A DNA stretch of 64,000 nucleotides, from assembly GCA_051861445.1 (NCBI GenBank), contig JBHYCS010000005.1:1-64000 (forward strand), written 5' to 3'. This DNA comes from Parasediminibacterium sp051861445. GTDB taxonomy: Bacteria; Bacteroidota; Bacteroidia; Chitinophagales; Chitinophagaceae. Under the pieces are notes generated by a model. It searched no databases, was not told the origin of the DNA, and worked only from the letters and a program-made list of their open reading frames with translations. This document shows, piece after piece, positions 36,645 through 45,471 of the stretch. The translations under genes were made by a program, and so were the position numbers. Every line of letters begins with the position of its first letter. The stretch's first letter is position 1.

Positions 36645-37337
36645 TTATAGCAATTGTAGCAGTTTTTCTTTCAAAGTTTTTACGCCTGAAGAGGCTACAT
36701 CTTCAATAGTTGTTAGATTGTAGATAGGTGATAATGCTGGAATTGTTTTATCTACGATAAATTTTGGAATTTGAGGCAATGCATATCTAATCAAAGAAGC
36801 AGCTGGGTAAACTTGTAGCGATGTCCCAATAACAACAAAAATATCAGCATTTCTTACAATTGAAGCCGCTTTTTCTATCATTGGTACTTCTTCTTCAAAC
36901 CATACAATAAATGGTCTTAATTGGGTGCCATCTTCGGCTAAATCGCCTACTCGAATATCTCCATAAATTGGATACGTTTTTTCAGTATTGGCTATACTAC
37001 GCATTTTAAAAATTTCACCATGTAAGTGTGTTACTTGGGTGCTTCCACCACGTTCATGTAAATCATCAATATTTTGAGTAATTATATGTACATCAAAAAA
37101 ATTTTCTAATTCTGCCAATTGAATATGTGCAGGGTTGGGTAAAGCTTTAGCAACATCTTTTCGTCTTTCATTATAAAAATTTAAAACCAATTCAGGGTTT
37201 GCTTTAAATCCTCTAGGTGTTGCTACTTCGTATACATCATAGCCCTCCCATAATCCATCACTATCTCTAAATGTTTTTAAACCGCTTTCTGCACTTATTC
37301 CTGCTCCTGTTAATACAACTAGTTTTTTCTTCTTCAT
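36645..37337 (-). CDS. Sir2 family NAD-dependent protein deacylase lacking zinc cysteines
   Basis: 230-residue sirtuin. The NAD-binding GAGISAESGLKTFRD (11-25), TQNIDDLHERGGS and the catalytic H106 (HLHG) are present. Y55 and R58 (FYNERR) give the YxxR pocket typical of class III enzymes, which remove succinyl or similar acidic acyl groups. Oddly, there is not one cysteine in the protein, so the four-Cys zinc site of ordinary sirtuins is missing; the region has KMRSIANTEKTYPIYGD in place of it. Activity is plausible because related zinc-free forms exist in Bacteroidota, but this is from memory and unverified. Confidence 0.88.
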   Translation of the reverse strand: MKKKKLVVLTGAGISAESGLKTFRDSDGLWEGYDVYEVATPRGFKANPELVLNFYNERRKDVAKALPNPAHIQLAELENFFDVHIITQNIDDLHERGGSTQVTHLHGEIFKMRSIANTEKTYPIYGDIRVGDLAEDGTQLRPFIVWFEEEVPMIEKAASIVRNADIFVVIGTSLQVYPAASLIRYALPQIPKFIVDKTIPALSPIYNLTTIEDVASSGVKTLKEKLLQLL

Positions 37338-37354
37338 ACATCAATATTAAGTAA

Positions 37355-37397
37355 AATGCCTAGCAAAAAAACGATGTTATTTTACTAGGCATTATTT
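37355..37397 (-). terminator. Possible terminator after the small lipoprotein gene
   Basis: A 9-bp inverted repeat (37355-37363 with 37385-37393) encloses a 21-nt loop. On the minus strand a short T-run follows. The long loop makes it a weak call. Confidence 0.4.
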
Positions 37398-37406
37398 TTT
37401 TTGTAT

Positions 37407-37841
37407 CTAATTGCTAGTTTGTTTTTTTAGCTGAATTACTAGCTTTTCTTGGTTGCTGAAAGATAGCAAACTATCATTTAGAACAATAATTTTATTGGGA
37501 ACAATGGCGTTGTTTTCTTCAAAAAATAATAGGGAGTCTTTTACATAATATTTGCCTTTACTACTGTCTTTTGAAGAAAGTTGATACCAAGTGCTATCGC
37601 TATTAAATTGATAGAAATGGCTACTATCTGATGAAGTAAAAGCCAATAATCCTACCATTAATCCAGCGAGCCCATTCTTTTGATTAGATGAATCTTCTTG
37701 ATAAATACTATCAATTTTCCATTTGCCAATTAAATTGGTTTGTAGATTGTTTGATGGTTTATTGTTGGTAAGCCAATCACATGAAGTGCTTGTAATAATA
37801 ATGCTTGCAACTACAATAGCTGCGATGATTTTTGTTTGCAT
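37407..37841 (-). CDS. Small lipoprotein of unknown function
   Basis: 144-residue exported protein. A signal peptide ends in a lipobox-like STSC (cysteine near residue 21), followed by NNKPSNN. The mature part has GKWKIDSIYQED, YQFNSDSTWY and KGKYYVKDS, a pattern similar to lipocalin-like/DUF4923-type proteins where a GKW motif starts a small beta-barrel; that resemblance is tentative. I start at the ATG at 37841 rather than the in-frame one at 37886, because the shorter product begins directly with a normal signal peptide. Confidence 0.68.
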   Translation of the reverse strand: MQTKIIAAIVVASIIITSTSCDWLTNNKPSNNLQTNLIGKWKIDSIYQEDSSNQKNGLAGLMVGLLAFTSSDSSHFYQFNSDSTWYQLSSKDSSKGKYYVKDSLLFFEENNAIVPNKIIVLNDSLLSFSNQEKLVIQLKKQTSN

Positions 37842-38001
37842 TTTTGCAGGTTTTATTTTGTTATTAAAATAGTTGCAGGCCTGCAAAAGATTAATATATC
37901 TATGCTTTCATTTGTAACCAATTACAAAAGTTAAAGAATTGAGAAAGCATTATTACTCAAAAAAAATAGTGATTATTTGGGAAGAATTATGGGTTAAAAA
38001 G

Positions 38002-38415
38002 TTACATTTTAGTTTCTCCAAGTTCCATTATAACATTCCATTCTGCTTCTGTAACAGGTTGAACAGACAATCTTCCTAAACGTACTAAAGCCATTTTTTC
38101 TAGTCTAATATCTGCTTTTACTTGTGCCAAACTAACTGGCTTTTTTAGCTTTTTTACAGGGGCAACATCTACAACAACCCAAGCAGTATCTTCTGTTGTT
38201 GGATCTTGATAAAACTCTTTTACCAATTTGGCTATTCCTACAATTTCCATTCCTTCATTGCTGTGATACCACAACAATAAATCGCCTTTTTTCATGGCTT
38301 TTAAATTGTTTCTAGCTTGGTAATTACGAACGCCATCCCAAAATGTACGTTTATCTTTTTCAAATTGATCCCAACTATATTTAAACGGCTCAGATTTTAT
38401 TAACCAATAGTTCAT
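38002..38415 (-). CDS. EVE domain protein
   Basis: 137-residue PUA-like EVE domain protein similar to eukaryotic THYN1. The family marks are YWLIKSEP at the N-terminus, WDGVRNYQARNNLKAMKKGD, LLWYHSN and VGIAKL. Family members bind modified bases (for example methylated cytosine) in DNA or RNA. Its standalone form in bacteria is of unsettled role. It lies 20 bp after the LutA-like gene in the same direction. No restriction or modification gene is near. Confidence 0.92.
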   Translation of the reverse strand: MNYWLIKSEPFKYSWDQFEKDKRTFWDGVRNYQARNNLKAMKKGDLLLWYHSNEGMEIVGIAKLVKEFYQDPTTEDTAWVVVDVAPVKKLKKPVSLAQVKADIRLEKMALVRLGRLSVQPVTEAEWNVIMELGETKM

Positions 38416-38435
38416 TGTAGGTCAAGATTTTGGTT

Positions 38436-39152
38436 TTAAAAATTAGCTAAAATATCTGCAATATGCACCACTTGAATATTCGATTGTTTGTTTTTTAATC
38501 TACCATCTATGTGCATTAAACAACTCATATCAGTGCTCACAATATAATTAGCATTTGTTGTAGTTGCATTTGAAATTTTTTGATCAGCCATTGCAATACT
38601 AATGGGTTCAAATTTTACAGCAAAGGTCCCACCAAATCCACAGCATGTTTCGTTATCATTCATTTCTACCAATTCTAATCCCTTTACATTTTGTAAAAGC
38701 TTTCTAGGCTCATTTTTCAACCCACATTCTCTTAAGGCTGCACAACTATCATGGTATGTTACCTTTCCATTAAAGGTTGCACCTGTATCTTCAATTTGCA
38801 ACACATTTACTAAAAAGTCAGTTAGTTCGTAACTTTTTTTACCCAATTGAACAATCTCTTTATGATTGGCAGCTGTATCAAATAGTTTGGGATAATAATT
38901 TCGTACAAAACCTATACAACTTGCACTTGGTGCAACAATATAATCTGCATCTGCAAAATCGGTCATGAACTTTGAACAAACCTCTTTGCTTTCTCCCCAA
39001 AAACCAGCATTAAATGCAGGTTGACCACAACAAGTTTGATTGGCATTGTAAACGACATCGCAGCCTACTTTTTCAAGTATTTTTACCATATTAAACGCCA
39101 CTTGTGGGTATAATTGGTCTACAAAACAGGGAACAAATATGTGCACATTCAT
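38436..39152 (-). CDS. (Fe-S)-binding protein, LutA/YkgE-like
   Basis: 238-residue protein with two CCG domains: CCGQPAFNAGF (about 41-51) and CCGFGGTF (about 172-179), plus CAALRECG. These cysteine-rich motifs bind iron-sulfur clusters in LutA (lactate utilisation), GlpC and HdrB. LutA normally works in a LutABC complex, but no lutB or lutC is next to it: the neighbours are an EVE gene and ribH. A partner could be the membrane Fe-S protein at 53608-54936, which is speculation. It is cytosolic; no signal peptide is seen. Confidence 0.87.
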   Translation of the reverse strand: MNVHIFVPCFVDQLYPQVAFNMVKILEKVGCDVVYNANQTCCGQPAFNAGFWGESKEVCSKFMTDFADADYIVAPSASCIGFVRNYYPKLFDTAANHKEIVQLGKKSYELTDFLVNVLQIEDTGATFNGKVTYHDSCAALRECGLKNEPRKLLQNVKGLELVEMNDNETCCGFGGTFAVKFEPISIAMADQKISNATTTNANYIVSTDMSCLMHIDGRLKNKQSNIQVVHIADILANF

Positions 39153-39209
39153 TATCTATAGAATAAAGTATTGTAAAATGAAACTGCAATAATAAACAAT
39201 GAAGTTTTT

Positions 39210-39686
39210 CTAGAAACTTTTGTTGAGAGCAATCATTTTTAAAGCTGTAATTGCTGCTTCTTCGCCTTTATGTCCATGTTTGCCACCAATTCTTTCCATT
39301 GCTTGCAATTCGTTGTCTACCGTTAATACACCAAAAATGGTAGGTACATTTAAGGTTAAATTTAAAGCTAAAATTCCGTCTGTAACGGCTTTACACACAT
39401 AATCGAAATGAGGAGTATCACCTCTAATAACAGTGCCAATTGCAATAAAAGCATCTGCTTTTTGTTTTGCTTTTTCCTGATAGGCTTTAATACAAAATGG
39501 TATTTCAAATGCACCAGGAACAGTAATTGTTTTGGTTTTTACGTTAGCTGCTTTTAATATTTTTTTTGCACCATTTTCTAGTTTGTTAATAATGGTGCTG
39601 TTCCATTCTGTTTTTACAATTACAATAAAGGCATCCTTTGTTGTAGGGATGCCTTTGTTGAGTGTTTTATTTCCTGCTGTTGCCAT
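39210..39686 (-). CDS. ribH: 6,7-dimethyl-8-ribityllumazine synthase
   Basis: Penultimate enzyme of riboflavin synthesis; it joins 5-amino-6-ribitylaminouracil with 3,4-dihydroxybutanone phosphate in a large cytosolic shell. The 158-residue protein has VPGAFEIPF, GTVIRGDTPHFDYV (with the catalytic His in TPHF) and IFGVLTVDNELQAMER. A 15-bp gap separates it from the TPR protein, indicating an operon. No ribA or ribB is nearby and no FMN riboswitch is seen. Confidence 0.95.
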   Translation of the reverse strand: MATAGNKTLNKGIPTTKDAFIVIVKTEWNSTIINKLENGAKKILKAANVKTKTITVPGAFEIPFCIKAYQEKAKQKADAFIAIGTVIRGDTPHFDYVCKAVTDGILALNLTLNVPTIFGVLTVDNELQAMERIGGKHGHKGEEAAITALKMIALNKSF

Positions 39687-39701
39687 TCTTTTATTTTTCT
39701 T

Positions 39702-40391
39702 CTAAAATTCTGTTTTTTCAACACTCAAGCGGTTGATATATTTATCTGCTTGAAATCCTTTTTCTGTTTTAGGAAATTTTTCTTTTAAGCTCTTGTATAA
39801 TTCTACAGCTTCGCTAGATTTTCCTAAAGTTTCACTTAATAAAGCAGCTCTGAACAAATATTCAGACGCATTAAATTCATCTTTTTCAAATATTGCACTA
39901 GCTTTTTTGTAGTAGTCAACAGCTTCTTCCTTTTTGCCAGATTCTGCATAAGCATCTGCCAAACAACCATAAGCGGTCATTTGTACTTGTTTTGCATCGG
40001 TGCTAAAATCTTTTAAATGTTCTATAGCTTTTGCAAAGTTGCCCAATTTTAAATAGCTAACACCTGCATAATAGTGTGCTAAGTTGGCTACTTTGGTTCC
40101 ACCGTAATTACTTATTACATAAAGTACACCTTTAGTAGTACCATCACCATTTAAAACTTTGCTAGAACTGTCTGCGGCAAAAAACTGTTCTGCTTTGTAA
40201 ATAATTTCTGCAGCCTTTTCTTCTTTTGGTAATACTACAAATGTTTTGTAAGCATAAAAACCACCAGCAATTACTGCAACAACAGCCAATGCAATAGCTG
40301 CTTTTTTACCAAATTTTTCCCAAAGGCTTTGTGCTTTTAATATGGCATCGTTTGTGTCAATTACCTGCTCTGTCACTTTCTGTTCACTCAT
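39702..40391 (-). CDS. Tetratricopeptide repeat protein with N-terminal membrane anchor
   Basis: 229-residue protein with a single hydrophobic anchor (about 31-49, KKAAIALAVVAVIAGGFYAY) and three or so TPR-like repeats after it, for example YYAGVSYLKLGNFAKAIEHL, CLADAYAESGKKEEAVDYY and LLSETLGKSSEAVELY. The arrangement resembles E. coli YfgM, a membrane-anchored TPR partner of the secretion machinery, though homology cannot be proven by eye. It lies upstream of ribH, with which it appears to be co-transcribed. Confidence 0.82.
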   Translation of the reverse strand: MSEQKVTEQVIDTNDAILKAQSLWEKFGKKAAIALAVVAVIAGGFYAYKTFVVLPKEEKAAEIIYKAEQFFAADSSSKVLNGDGTTKGVLYVISNYGGTKVANLAHYYAGVSYLKLGNFAKAIEHLKDFSTDAKQVQMTAYGCLADAYAESGKKEEAVDYYKKASAIFEKDEFNASEYLFRAALLSETLGKSSEAVELYKSLKEKFPKTEKGFQADKYINRLSVEKTEF

Positions 40392-40466
40392 TGTTTATTT
40401 TTTGAACTGTTTTAGAATTTATAAGCAATCTTGATTGATTATTTATTGGTGATTTAACGAGTTAAA

Positions 40467-41462
40467 TTAGTCGTAGTCAAACGGATATTCAGTATCTAAG
40501 TAAACGTCTTTGTATACTTCACTATCATCTGGCCATGGACTTTCTTCTGCAAATTTTACAGACTCTTCAACCACAGCATTAATTCTAGCATCAATTGCAT
40601 CTATTTCTTCTTGTGTAGCAAATTTATTGGTCAAAATAGTATTTAATACTTTTTCAATTGGGTCTTGTTGTTTGTATTCATCTACTTCTTCTTTGCTACG
40701 ATATTTTTGAGGATCACTTACAGAGTGGCCCTTGTAGCGATATGTTTTCATCTCTAGCAAAGTTGGTCCTTCACCTTCTCTTGCTCTTTTTACAGCTCTA
40801 GCAACACTTTCATGTACTGCTTCTGCTGTCATACCATCTACTTTATCAGCAGGCATTTCGTAAGCATCTGCAAGTTTATAAATATCAACAACGTTACTTG
40901 TTCTTTCAACAGAAGTTCCCATAGCGTAATTATTATTTTCGCAAATAAAAATTACGGGTAATTTCCAAGTCATTGCCATGTTAAATGTTTCATGAAGCAT
41001 ACCTTGTCTAGAAGCACCATCTCCAAAATAACATAAACATACTTTATCTGTTCCTTTATATTTTTCAGCAAAAGCCAATCCTGCACCTGTACCAATTTGT
41101 GCACCCACAATACCATGACCACCAAAAAAATAATGTTCTAAACTAAAAAAGTGCATGCTTCCACCTTTACCCTTAGCACAACCTGTTGCTTTACCATATA
41201 ATTCTGCCATACATGCATTTGGGCTAACTCCTTTTGCAAGTGCTAATCCATGGTCTCTATATGCAGTTATAAACGGATCTTCTTGAACGGTAGCTGTCAT
41301 ACAGCCGGCTGCAATAGCTTCTTGACCCACATAAGCATGGAAAAATCCACGAATTTTTCCTGCCATTTTATACATTTCTTCTGCCTTTAATTCAAACTGA
41401 CGGATGAGTTGCATTAACTCATACCAATACATGTACGTTTCTTTAGAGAATTTACTTTGCAC
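40467..41462 (-). CDS. pdhA: Pyruvate dehydrogenase E1 component, alpha subunit
   Basis: Thiamine-diphosphate-dependent decarboxylase subunit that feeds pyruvate into acetyl-CoA. The 331-residue protein has the ThDP motif GDGASRQGMLHE...NN (GDG to NN), VGAQIGTGAGLAFA, KTYRYKGHSVSDP (phosphorylation-loop region) and RGFFHAYVGQEA. Translation appears to start at GTG (41462); the next Met is ten residues in. The beta subunit and E2 are not adjacent, which is usual in Bacteroidota. A -7 element lies 20 nt upstream. Confidence 0.95.
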   Translation of the reverse strand: MQSKFSKETYMYWYELMQLIRQFELKAEEMYKMAGKIRGFFHAYVGQEAIAAGCMTATVQEDPFITAYRDHGLALAKGVSPNACMAELYGKATGCAKGKGGSMHFFSLEHYFFGGHGIVGAQIGTGAGLAFAEKYKGTDKVCLCYFGDGASRQGMLHETFNMAMTWKLPVIFICENNNYAMGTSVERTSNVVDIYKLADAYEMPADKVDGMTAEAVHESVARAVKRAREGEGPTLLEMKTYRYKGHSVSDPQKYRSKEEVDEYKQQDPIEKVLNTILTNKFATQEEIDAIDARINAVVEESVKFAEESPWPDDSEVYKDVYLDTEYPFDYD

Positions 41463-41482
41463 GTTTTCAAAATTTAGAGGGG

Positions 41483-41490
41483 CAAATATA
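41483..41490 (-). promoter_or_regulatory. -7 element (TATATTTG) of pdhA
   Basis: Exact consensus on the minus strand, 20 nt before the GTG. No clear TTG at -33. Confidence 0.55.
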
Positions 41491-41602
41491 GGTGATATAC
41501 CTTAAAATTAATTGCCGTGTTTATGAAGCATTTTTGAATCCTACTTTTTTATTTTTTCAATTGGTTAAAAGCAGCATTTTAGATTCCTTTTTTGTATAAA
41601 TG

Positions 41603-42250
41603 TTAGATATTTTTTAGGGCTTCAATTTTTTCGATAGGGTTCGATGCTTTAAAAATAGTACTTCCTGCTACTAAAACAGTTGCACCTGCTTGCACAATTG
41701 TTGCTGCGTTTGCCAAGGTTACTCCACCATCTATTTCAATGTCTACATTTAAATTTCGTTCTTTCATGTAGTTTCTTAATTCTACAATTTTGTTTAGTGT
41801 ATGTGGAATAAAAGTTTGTCCACCAAAACCAGGATTCACACTCATCAAACAAACCAAATCAACGTCTTGTAAAACATCAAGAATGGAAGCAATAGGTGTG
41901 TGAGGATTCAATGCAACACCTGCTTTCATTCCTAAATCTTTGATTTGTTGAATATTTCTATGTAAATGTTTGCATGCCTCCACATGCACTGTTAAGATAT
42001 TTGCTCCAGCTTTTTGAAAAGCTTCTGCATATTTTTCTGGTTCTTCTATCATTAAATGGACATCAAATATTTTTCTAGTAGCTCCACGTAATTGTTCAAT
42101 AACAGGAAGTCCAAAACTAATATTAGGTACAAATCTTCCATCCATTACATCTAAGTGTAACCAATCGGCTTTACTTGCATTAATCATTTGACATTCATCG
42201 GCCAACTGTAAAAAATTTGCGGCTAATAACGAGGGAGCAACAATAGGCAT
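41603..42250 (-). CDS. rpe: Ribulose-phosphate 3-epimerase
   Basis: Interconverts ribulose-5-phosphate and xylulose-5-phosphate in the pentose phosphate pathway. The 215-residue TIM barrel has IVAPSLLAANF, WLHLDVMDGRFVPNISFG (metal and catalytic Asp), LMSVNPGFGGQTF and IEIDGGV, all at the usual places. It lies 20 bp after the TPR lipoprotein gene. Confidence 0.95.
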   Translation of the reverse strand: MPIVAPSLLAANFLQLADECQMINASKADWLHLDVMDGRFVPNISFGLPVIEQLRGATRKIFDVHLMIEEPEKYAEAFQKAGANILTVHVEACKHLHRNIQQIKDLGMKAGVALNPHTPIASILDVLQDVDLVCLMSVNPGFGGQTFIPHTLNKIVELRNYMKERNLNVDIEIDGGVTLANAATIVQAGATVLVAGSTIFKASNPIEKIEALKNI

Positions 42251-42270
42251 ATTTATATTTTCTGTTTAAA

Positions 42271-43065
42271 TTATTTATTCAATCTTTTAATGGCATCTTC
42301 AGCTTCAACTAAGGTTTTATCTAGGTTTAAAGCGTTTTGATATTGTTCCACAGCTTGCTTTTTTTGTTGTAAAGCTTCAAAGCATTTTCCTTGCCAATAA
42401 TATCCATCTACATACAAATTGTTAATGGTATTTACTTTTTTGAAAACGAGTAAAGCATCTGCAATTTTATGTTCATCATACAATAAATATCCTTTTTCCA
42501 TGTAGGCATCCATGAGTAAATAGTTGTTGATGATGCTTTTATCAAAAAAATCAAAAGCTAGTTTTTTATTGCCTGTTCTTGCATAGTAAATACCAATAAA
42601 AAAGTTGGTATAGCTATCGTAGCTTCTGCCTAAACGGAGGTCGTCGATTTGTTTACAAACCGCAAAAACAGTTTTGTTTTTTGTTTCTGCATATAAGTTG
42701 GCAAGTGCTAATAAACATTCTGGAGAAGTATAAATGGTTGCAGCTTGATTATAATGGTTAATGGCAGCAGTTGTGTCACCAGCATGTTCAAAAACCTGAG
42801 CCTTTTTAAACCATAAGGCATAATTGCCTTTATCATAAAAAATAAGAGAATCTAATTCTGTTAATGCTAACTTATGTGCACCAATACTATCGTATGCATT
42901 TACAAGGTTAAATCTTAATCCTATACTATCTGGTCTGGCTTTAACATTAACAACTAGTTGTTCAATATGGTTGGGAATTTCTAATGTGTTAACTTTTTTA
43001 TCTTTTCTATTGTTATCACAAGCTGTAACAGCGAGTAAACACCCTATAAAAACAAATTTGTTCAT
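42271..43065 (-). CDS. TPR-repeat lipoprotein
   Basis: 264-residue exported protein. A short signal peptide with a lipobox-like VTAC (cysteine at about 16) is followed by DNNRKDKK. Tandem TPR-like helices follow: LVNAYDSIGAHKLALTELDSLI, ALWFKKAQVFEHAGDTTAAINHY, NFFIGIYYARTGNKKLAFDFFDKSI and GYYWQGKCFEALQQKKQAVEQY (each quoted in part). It is a likely protein-protein scaffold on the envelope. A -7 element ends only 4 nt before the ATG, so the mRNA may be leaderless. It is followed by rpe. Confidence 0.82.
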   Translation of the reverse strand: MNKFVFIGCLLAVTACDNNRKDKKVNTLEIPNHIEQLVVNVKARPDSIGLRFNLVNAYDSIGAHKLALTELDSLIFYDKGNYALWFKKAQVFEHAGDTTAAINHYNQAATIYTSPECLLALANLYAETKNKTVFAVCKQIDDLRLGRSYDSYTNFFIGIYYARTGNKKLAFDFFDKSIINNYLLMDAYMEKGYLLYDEHKIADALLVFKKVNTINNLYVDGYYWQGKCFEALQQKKQAVEQYQNALNLDKTLVEAEDAIKRLNK

Positions 43066-43069
43066 GCGG

Positions 43070-43077
43070 CAAAAATA
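43070..43077 (-). promoter_or_regulatory. -7 element (TATTTTTG) abutting the TPR lipoprotein start
   Basis: Exact TAnnTTTG on the minus strand, 4 nt before the ATG. This implies a leaderless or near-leaderless transcript. Confidence 0.45.
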
Positions 43078-43184
43078 GTAGCATAATTCTAGTAATGTCT
43101 ATTTTTCAAATAAACAATTCTCAAAGCTTTTTATTTAGTGCTTATTTTGTGTCGATATTTTTTGACTAAGCAAATTTTTTATTC

Positions 43185-44267
43185 ATGAAACATGTTTTTT
43201 TAGGATTGATAAGTATTGCTACTTATTTACAAATACAAGCACAGTCTACTGTTGACTCCATTTTGTACAGTACAGAATCGCATTTTAAAAATATTCAACA
43301 GCTTACTTTTGGTGGTGATAATGCAGAAGCTTATTGGAGTTTTGATGGGAAGAAATTGGTTTTTCAACGTACAAGTGTAAAAGATGGAATTGAGTGTGAT
43401 CAAATTTTTATTGGAAATGTGCCTCAAAAAAAGGGAGAGAAGTTTAAGTACAAAATGGTAAGTACAGGAAAAGGAAGAACCACTTGTGCATTTTTTACAA
43501 AAGACAATCAACATGTTGTATATGCTTCAACACATTTGGGTTCAGAAAATTGCCCACCAACGCCTGATCGTTCAAAATATGGTAATAAATACATTTGGCC
43601 CATTTATGCAAGCTTCGACATTTTTATGACGGATTTGAATGGTAAAATAGTAAAACAGCTTACCAAAACGCAAGGATATGATGCTGAAGCTACCATTTCT
43701 CCTGATGGGAAGAAAATGTTATTCACCTCTATGAGAGATGGTGATTTAGATTTATACATTATGGATTTAAAAACTGAAAAAGTTCAACGAGTAACCAAAG
43801 AGTTGGGTTATGATGGAGGTGCATGGTTTAGCCAAGATGGAAAAAAAATTATTTGGCGAGCAAGTAGACCCAAAACAGAAACTGCCATTAAAGAATATAA
43901 AGAATTATTGGCCGAAAATTTAGTTGCACCAACAAATATGGAAGTGTTTACGGCAAATGTAGATGGCACCAATGTTCAACAAATAACGGAATTGGGACAA
44001 GCAAATTGGGCTCCTAATTTTATGCCAGATGGAAACATTATTTTTTGCTCTAATCATCAATACAAAAGGGGATTTCCTTTTAATATGTACGTTGTTGATG
44101 CTAGTGGGAAAAATATGAAGAAAATTAGTGCAGATAAAACTTTTGACGCATTTCCTATGTTTAGTATAGATGGAAAGAAGATTGTTTTTTGTAGTAATAG
44201 AAATAATGGAGGCACAAGAGATACCAATATTTTTATTGCAGATTGGGTAAACGATAATAAAAACTAG
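43185..44267 (+). CDS. TolB-like WD40/PD40 beta-propeller protein
   Basis: 360-residue exported protein with a signal peptide (about 1-18, ending IQAQ). PD40-type propeller blades repeat the SPDGKKMLFTSMRDGDLDLY pattern: AYWSFDGKKLVFQR, AWFSQDGKKIIWRAS, NFMPDGNIIFCSNHQ and MFSIDGKKIVFCSNRN. Four clear blades and likely two more make a TolB-like propeller. Such proteins in Bacteroidota are periplasmic or surface lipid-free binders; the ligand is unknown. It has no Tol-Pal genes around it. Confidence 0.85.
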   Translation: MKHVFLGLISIATYLQIQAQSTVDSILYSTESHFKNIQQLTFGGDNAEAYWSFDGKKLVFQRTSVKDGIECDQIFIGNVPQKKGEKFKYKMVSTGKGRTTCAFFTKDNQHVVYASTHLGSENCPPTPDRSKYGNKYIWPIYASFDIFMTDLNGKIVKQLTKTQGYDAEATISPDGKKMLFTSMRDGDLDLYIMDLKTEKVQRVTKELGYDGGAWFSQDGKKIIWRASRPKTETAIKEYKELLAENLVAPTNMEVFTANVDGTNVQQITELGQANWAPNFMPDGNIIFCSNHQYKRGFPFNMYVVDASGKNMKKISADKTFDAFPMFSIDGKKIVFCSNRNNGGTRDTNIFIADWVNDNKN

Positions 44268-44370
44268 TTAATCTATCGTTTTATCAAAATGCTTTGTTAT
44301 TATTGCAATTAACACTCCAATAGTTTGTTGAAAAACCAGTTGACTTACTGAAAATCTTAAAAAAACAAAT

Positions 44371-44847
44371 ATGTACGAAGGAATGTTAGGCTTACACAGT
44401 CTGTTACGTTGGATTATTCTTATCTTTTTAATCATCAACATTATTAGAGTAAATGTAGAGGCACAAAATCCGTTTACAGATGCAGATCGTAAGTGGAGTT
44501 TACGCTTGTTGATTGCTACACATTTAACATTGTTGATAGGGTTGTATCAGTATTTTTTTGGAGAAAAGGGATTTGCCCTTATCAAAGAATTTGGGATGAA
44601 AGATGTAATGCGTTATCCAGGACTGCGTTTTTGGGTAGTTGAACATATTACTGCAATGTTACTAGCTGTTGCAGTCATTACTATTTCGCATATTTACGGT
44701 AAGAAAGAGCATATTTCCTCTTTAAAAAGACATAGAGTAATGGGTGTCTTGTATATATTGGCATTTGTTATTATTCTTGCTGGTGTACCTTGGCCATTCA
44801 GAGATGTAGAAATTGCAAGACCTTGGTTTAGAGGTTTGTATAATTAG
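44371..44847 (+). CDS. Small four-helix membrane protein, cytochrome-b-like annotation in relatives
   Basis: 158-residue membrane protein with four hydrophobic segments (about 10-25, 47-65, 94-113, 122-141). A histidine early (LHSLLRW) and one in VVEHITAML are arranged like haem ligands, and I recall close Bacteroidota relatives carrying a 'cytochrome B' label, which I cannot verify. Haem binding is therefore a weak inference. It stands alone, followed by a strong terminator. Confidence 0.65.
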   Translation: MYEGMLGLHSLLRWIILIFLIINIIRVNVEAQNPFTDADRKWSLRLLIATHLTLLIGLYQYFFGEKGFALIKEFGMKDVMRYPGLRFWVVEHITAMLLAVAVITISHIYGKKEHISSLKRHRVMGVLYILAFVIILAGVPWPFRDVEIARPWFRGLYN

Positions 44848-44865
44848 ATAAATACAAATAAAAAT

Positions 44866-44897
44866 AAAAGCCGCCTTTTGTAAGGGCGGCTTTTTTT
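44866..44897 (+). terminator. Intrinsic terminator after the four-helix membrane protein
   Basis: A GC-rich 9-bp stem (GCCGCC with GGCGGC core, 44866-44878 with 44882-44890), 3-nt loop and seven T. Confidence 0.93.
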
Positions 44898-45084
44898 GTG
44901 ACTATTATTTCAAATAAATAAAGTATAAAAAAAACTAATTATTATATTTATTATTGAATTCGATTGTAAAAGCAATCAAATTTCTTCTTAAAAATAAAAT
45001 CTTGTAAAAATTATAGGTAAAACAACATTTAATCGATAATTTTAGATTATAGATAATTGTTTATAATTTTTGAAAATATTTTAT

Positions 45085-45264
45085 ATGGCTAATAGAGAAG
45101 AAATGCCAAAGCAAGTAAATGAGAAACAATCTACAAGTATGACTATTGAAGAACGTAGGGCTTATACGCAAAGAATGAAATTAATAAAAGAGGAGCATTA
45201 TAAAAGAAAAGAGAAATTGTTGCGTCAGAAAACGAAAGAGGAAGAAGGGGGCAGGGATACGTAA
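45085..45264 (+). CDS. Short charged ORF, possible small protein
   Basis: 59-residue ORF in an otherwise gene-free stretch, rich in Glu, Lys and Arg. It contains an apparently helical segment, TIEERRAYTQRMKLIKEEHY, and a tail of alternating charges. It has no recognisable family, signal or membrane segment. I start at ATG 45085; the frame is also open from a TTG at 45070. Codon use looks like its neighbours, and the Arg/Glu-rich composition could suit an RNA- or DNA-binding small protein, but that is speculation. Confidence 0.45.
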   Translation: MANREEMPKQVNEKQSTSMTIEERRAYTQRMKLIKEEHYKRKEKLLRQKTKEEEGGRDT

Positions 45265-45430
45265 ATACACTGGTCAATTAAAGGGTTAAAATGTTTTTAT
45301 CAAATTTAATAAATAGTCGTTTTTGTAATTTTTTAAATAGTGTACGAGAATACTAGTGCTTAATGGAAGTACTTAGGAAGAATTTTATTAGTTACTTTTC
45401 TTACAACCGTTCACAACGATGTTATTAAAA

Positions 45431-45466
45431 CAAAAAAGCAGTTACTAATCTGTAACTGCTTTTATT
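45431..45466 (-). terminator. Intrinsic terminator downstream of tRNA-Val
   Basis: A perfect 9-bp stem (45437-45445 with 45452-45460) with 6-nt loop. Read on the minus strand it has a T-run (A-run 45432-45437 on plus). It could also stop plus-strand transcription. Confidence 0.82.
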
Positions 45467-45471
45467 TTGTG

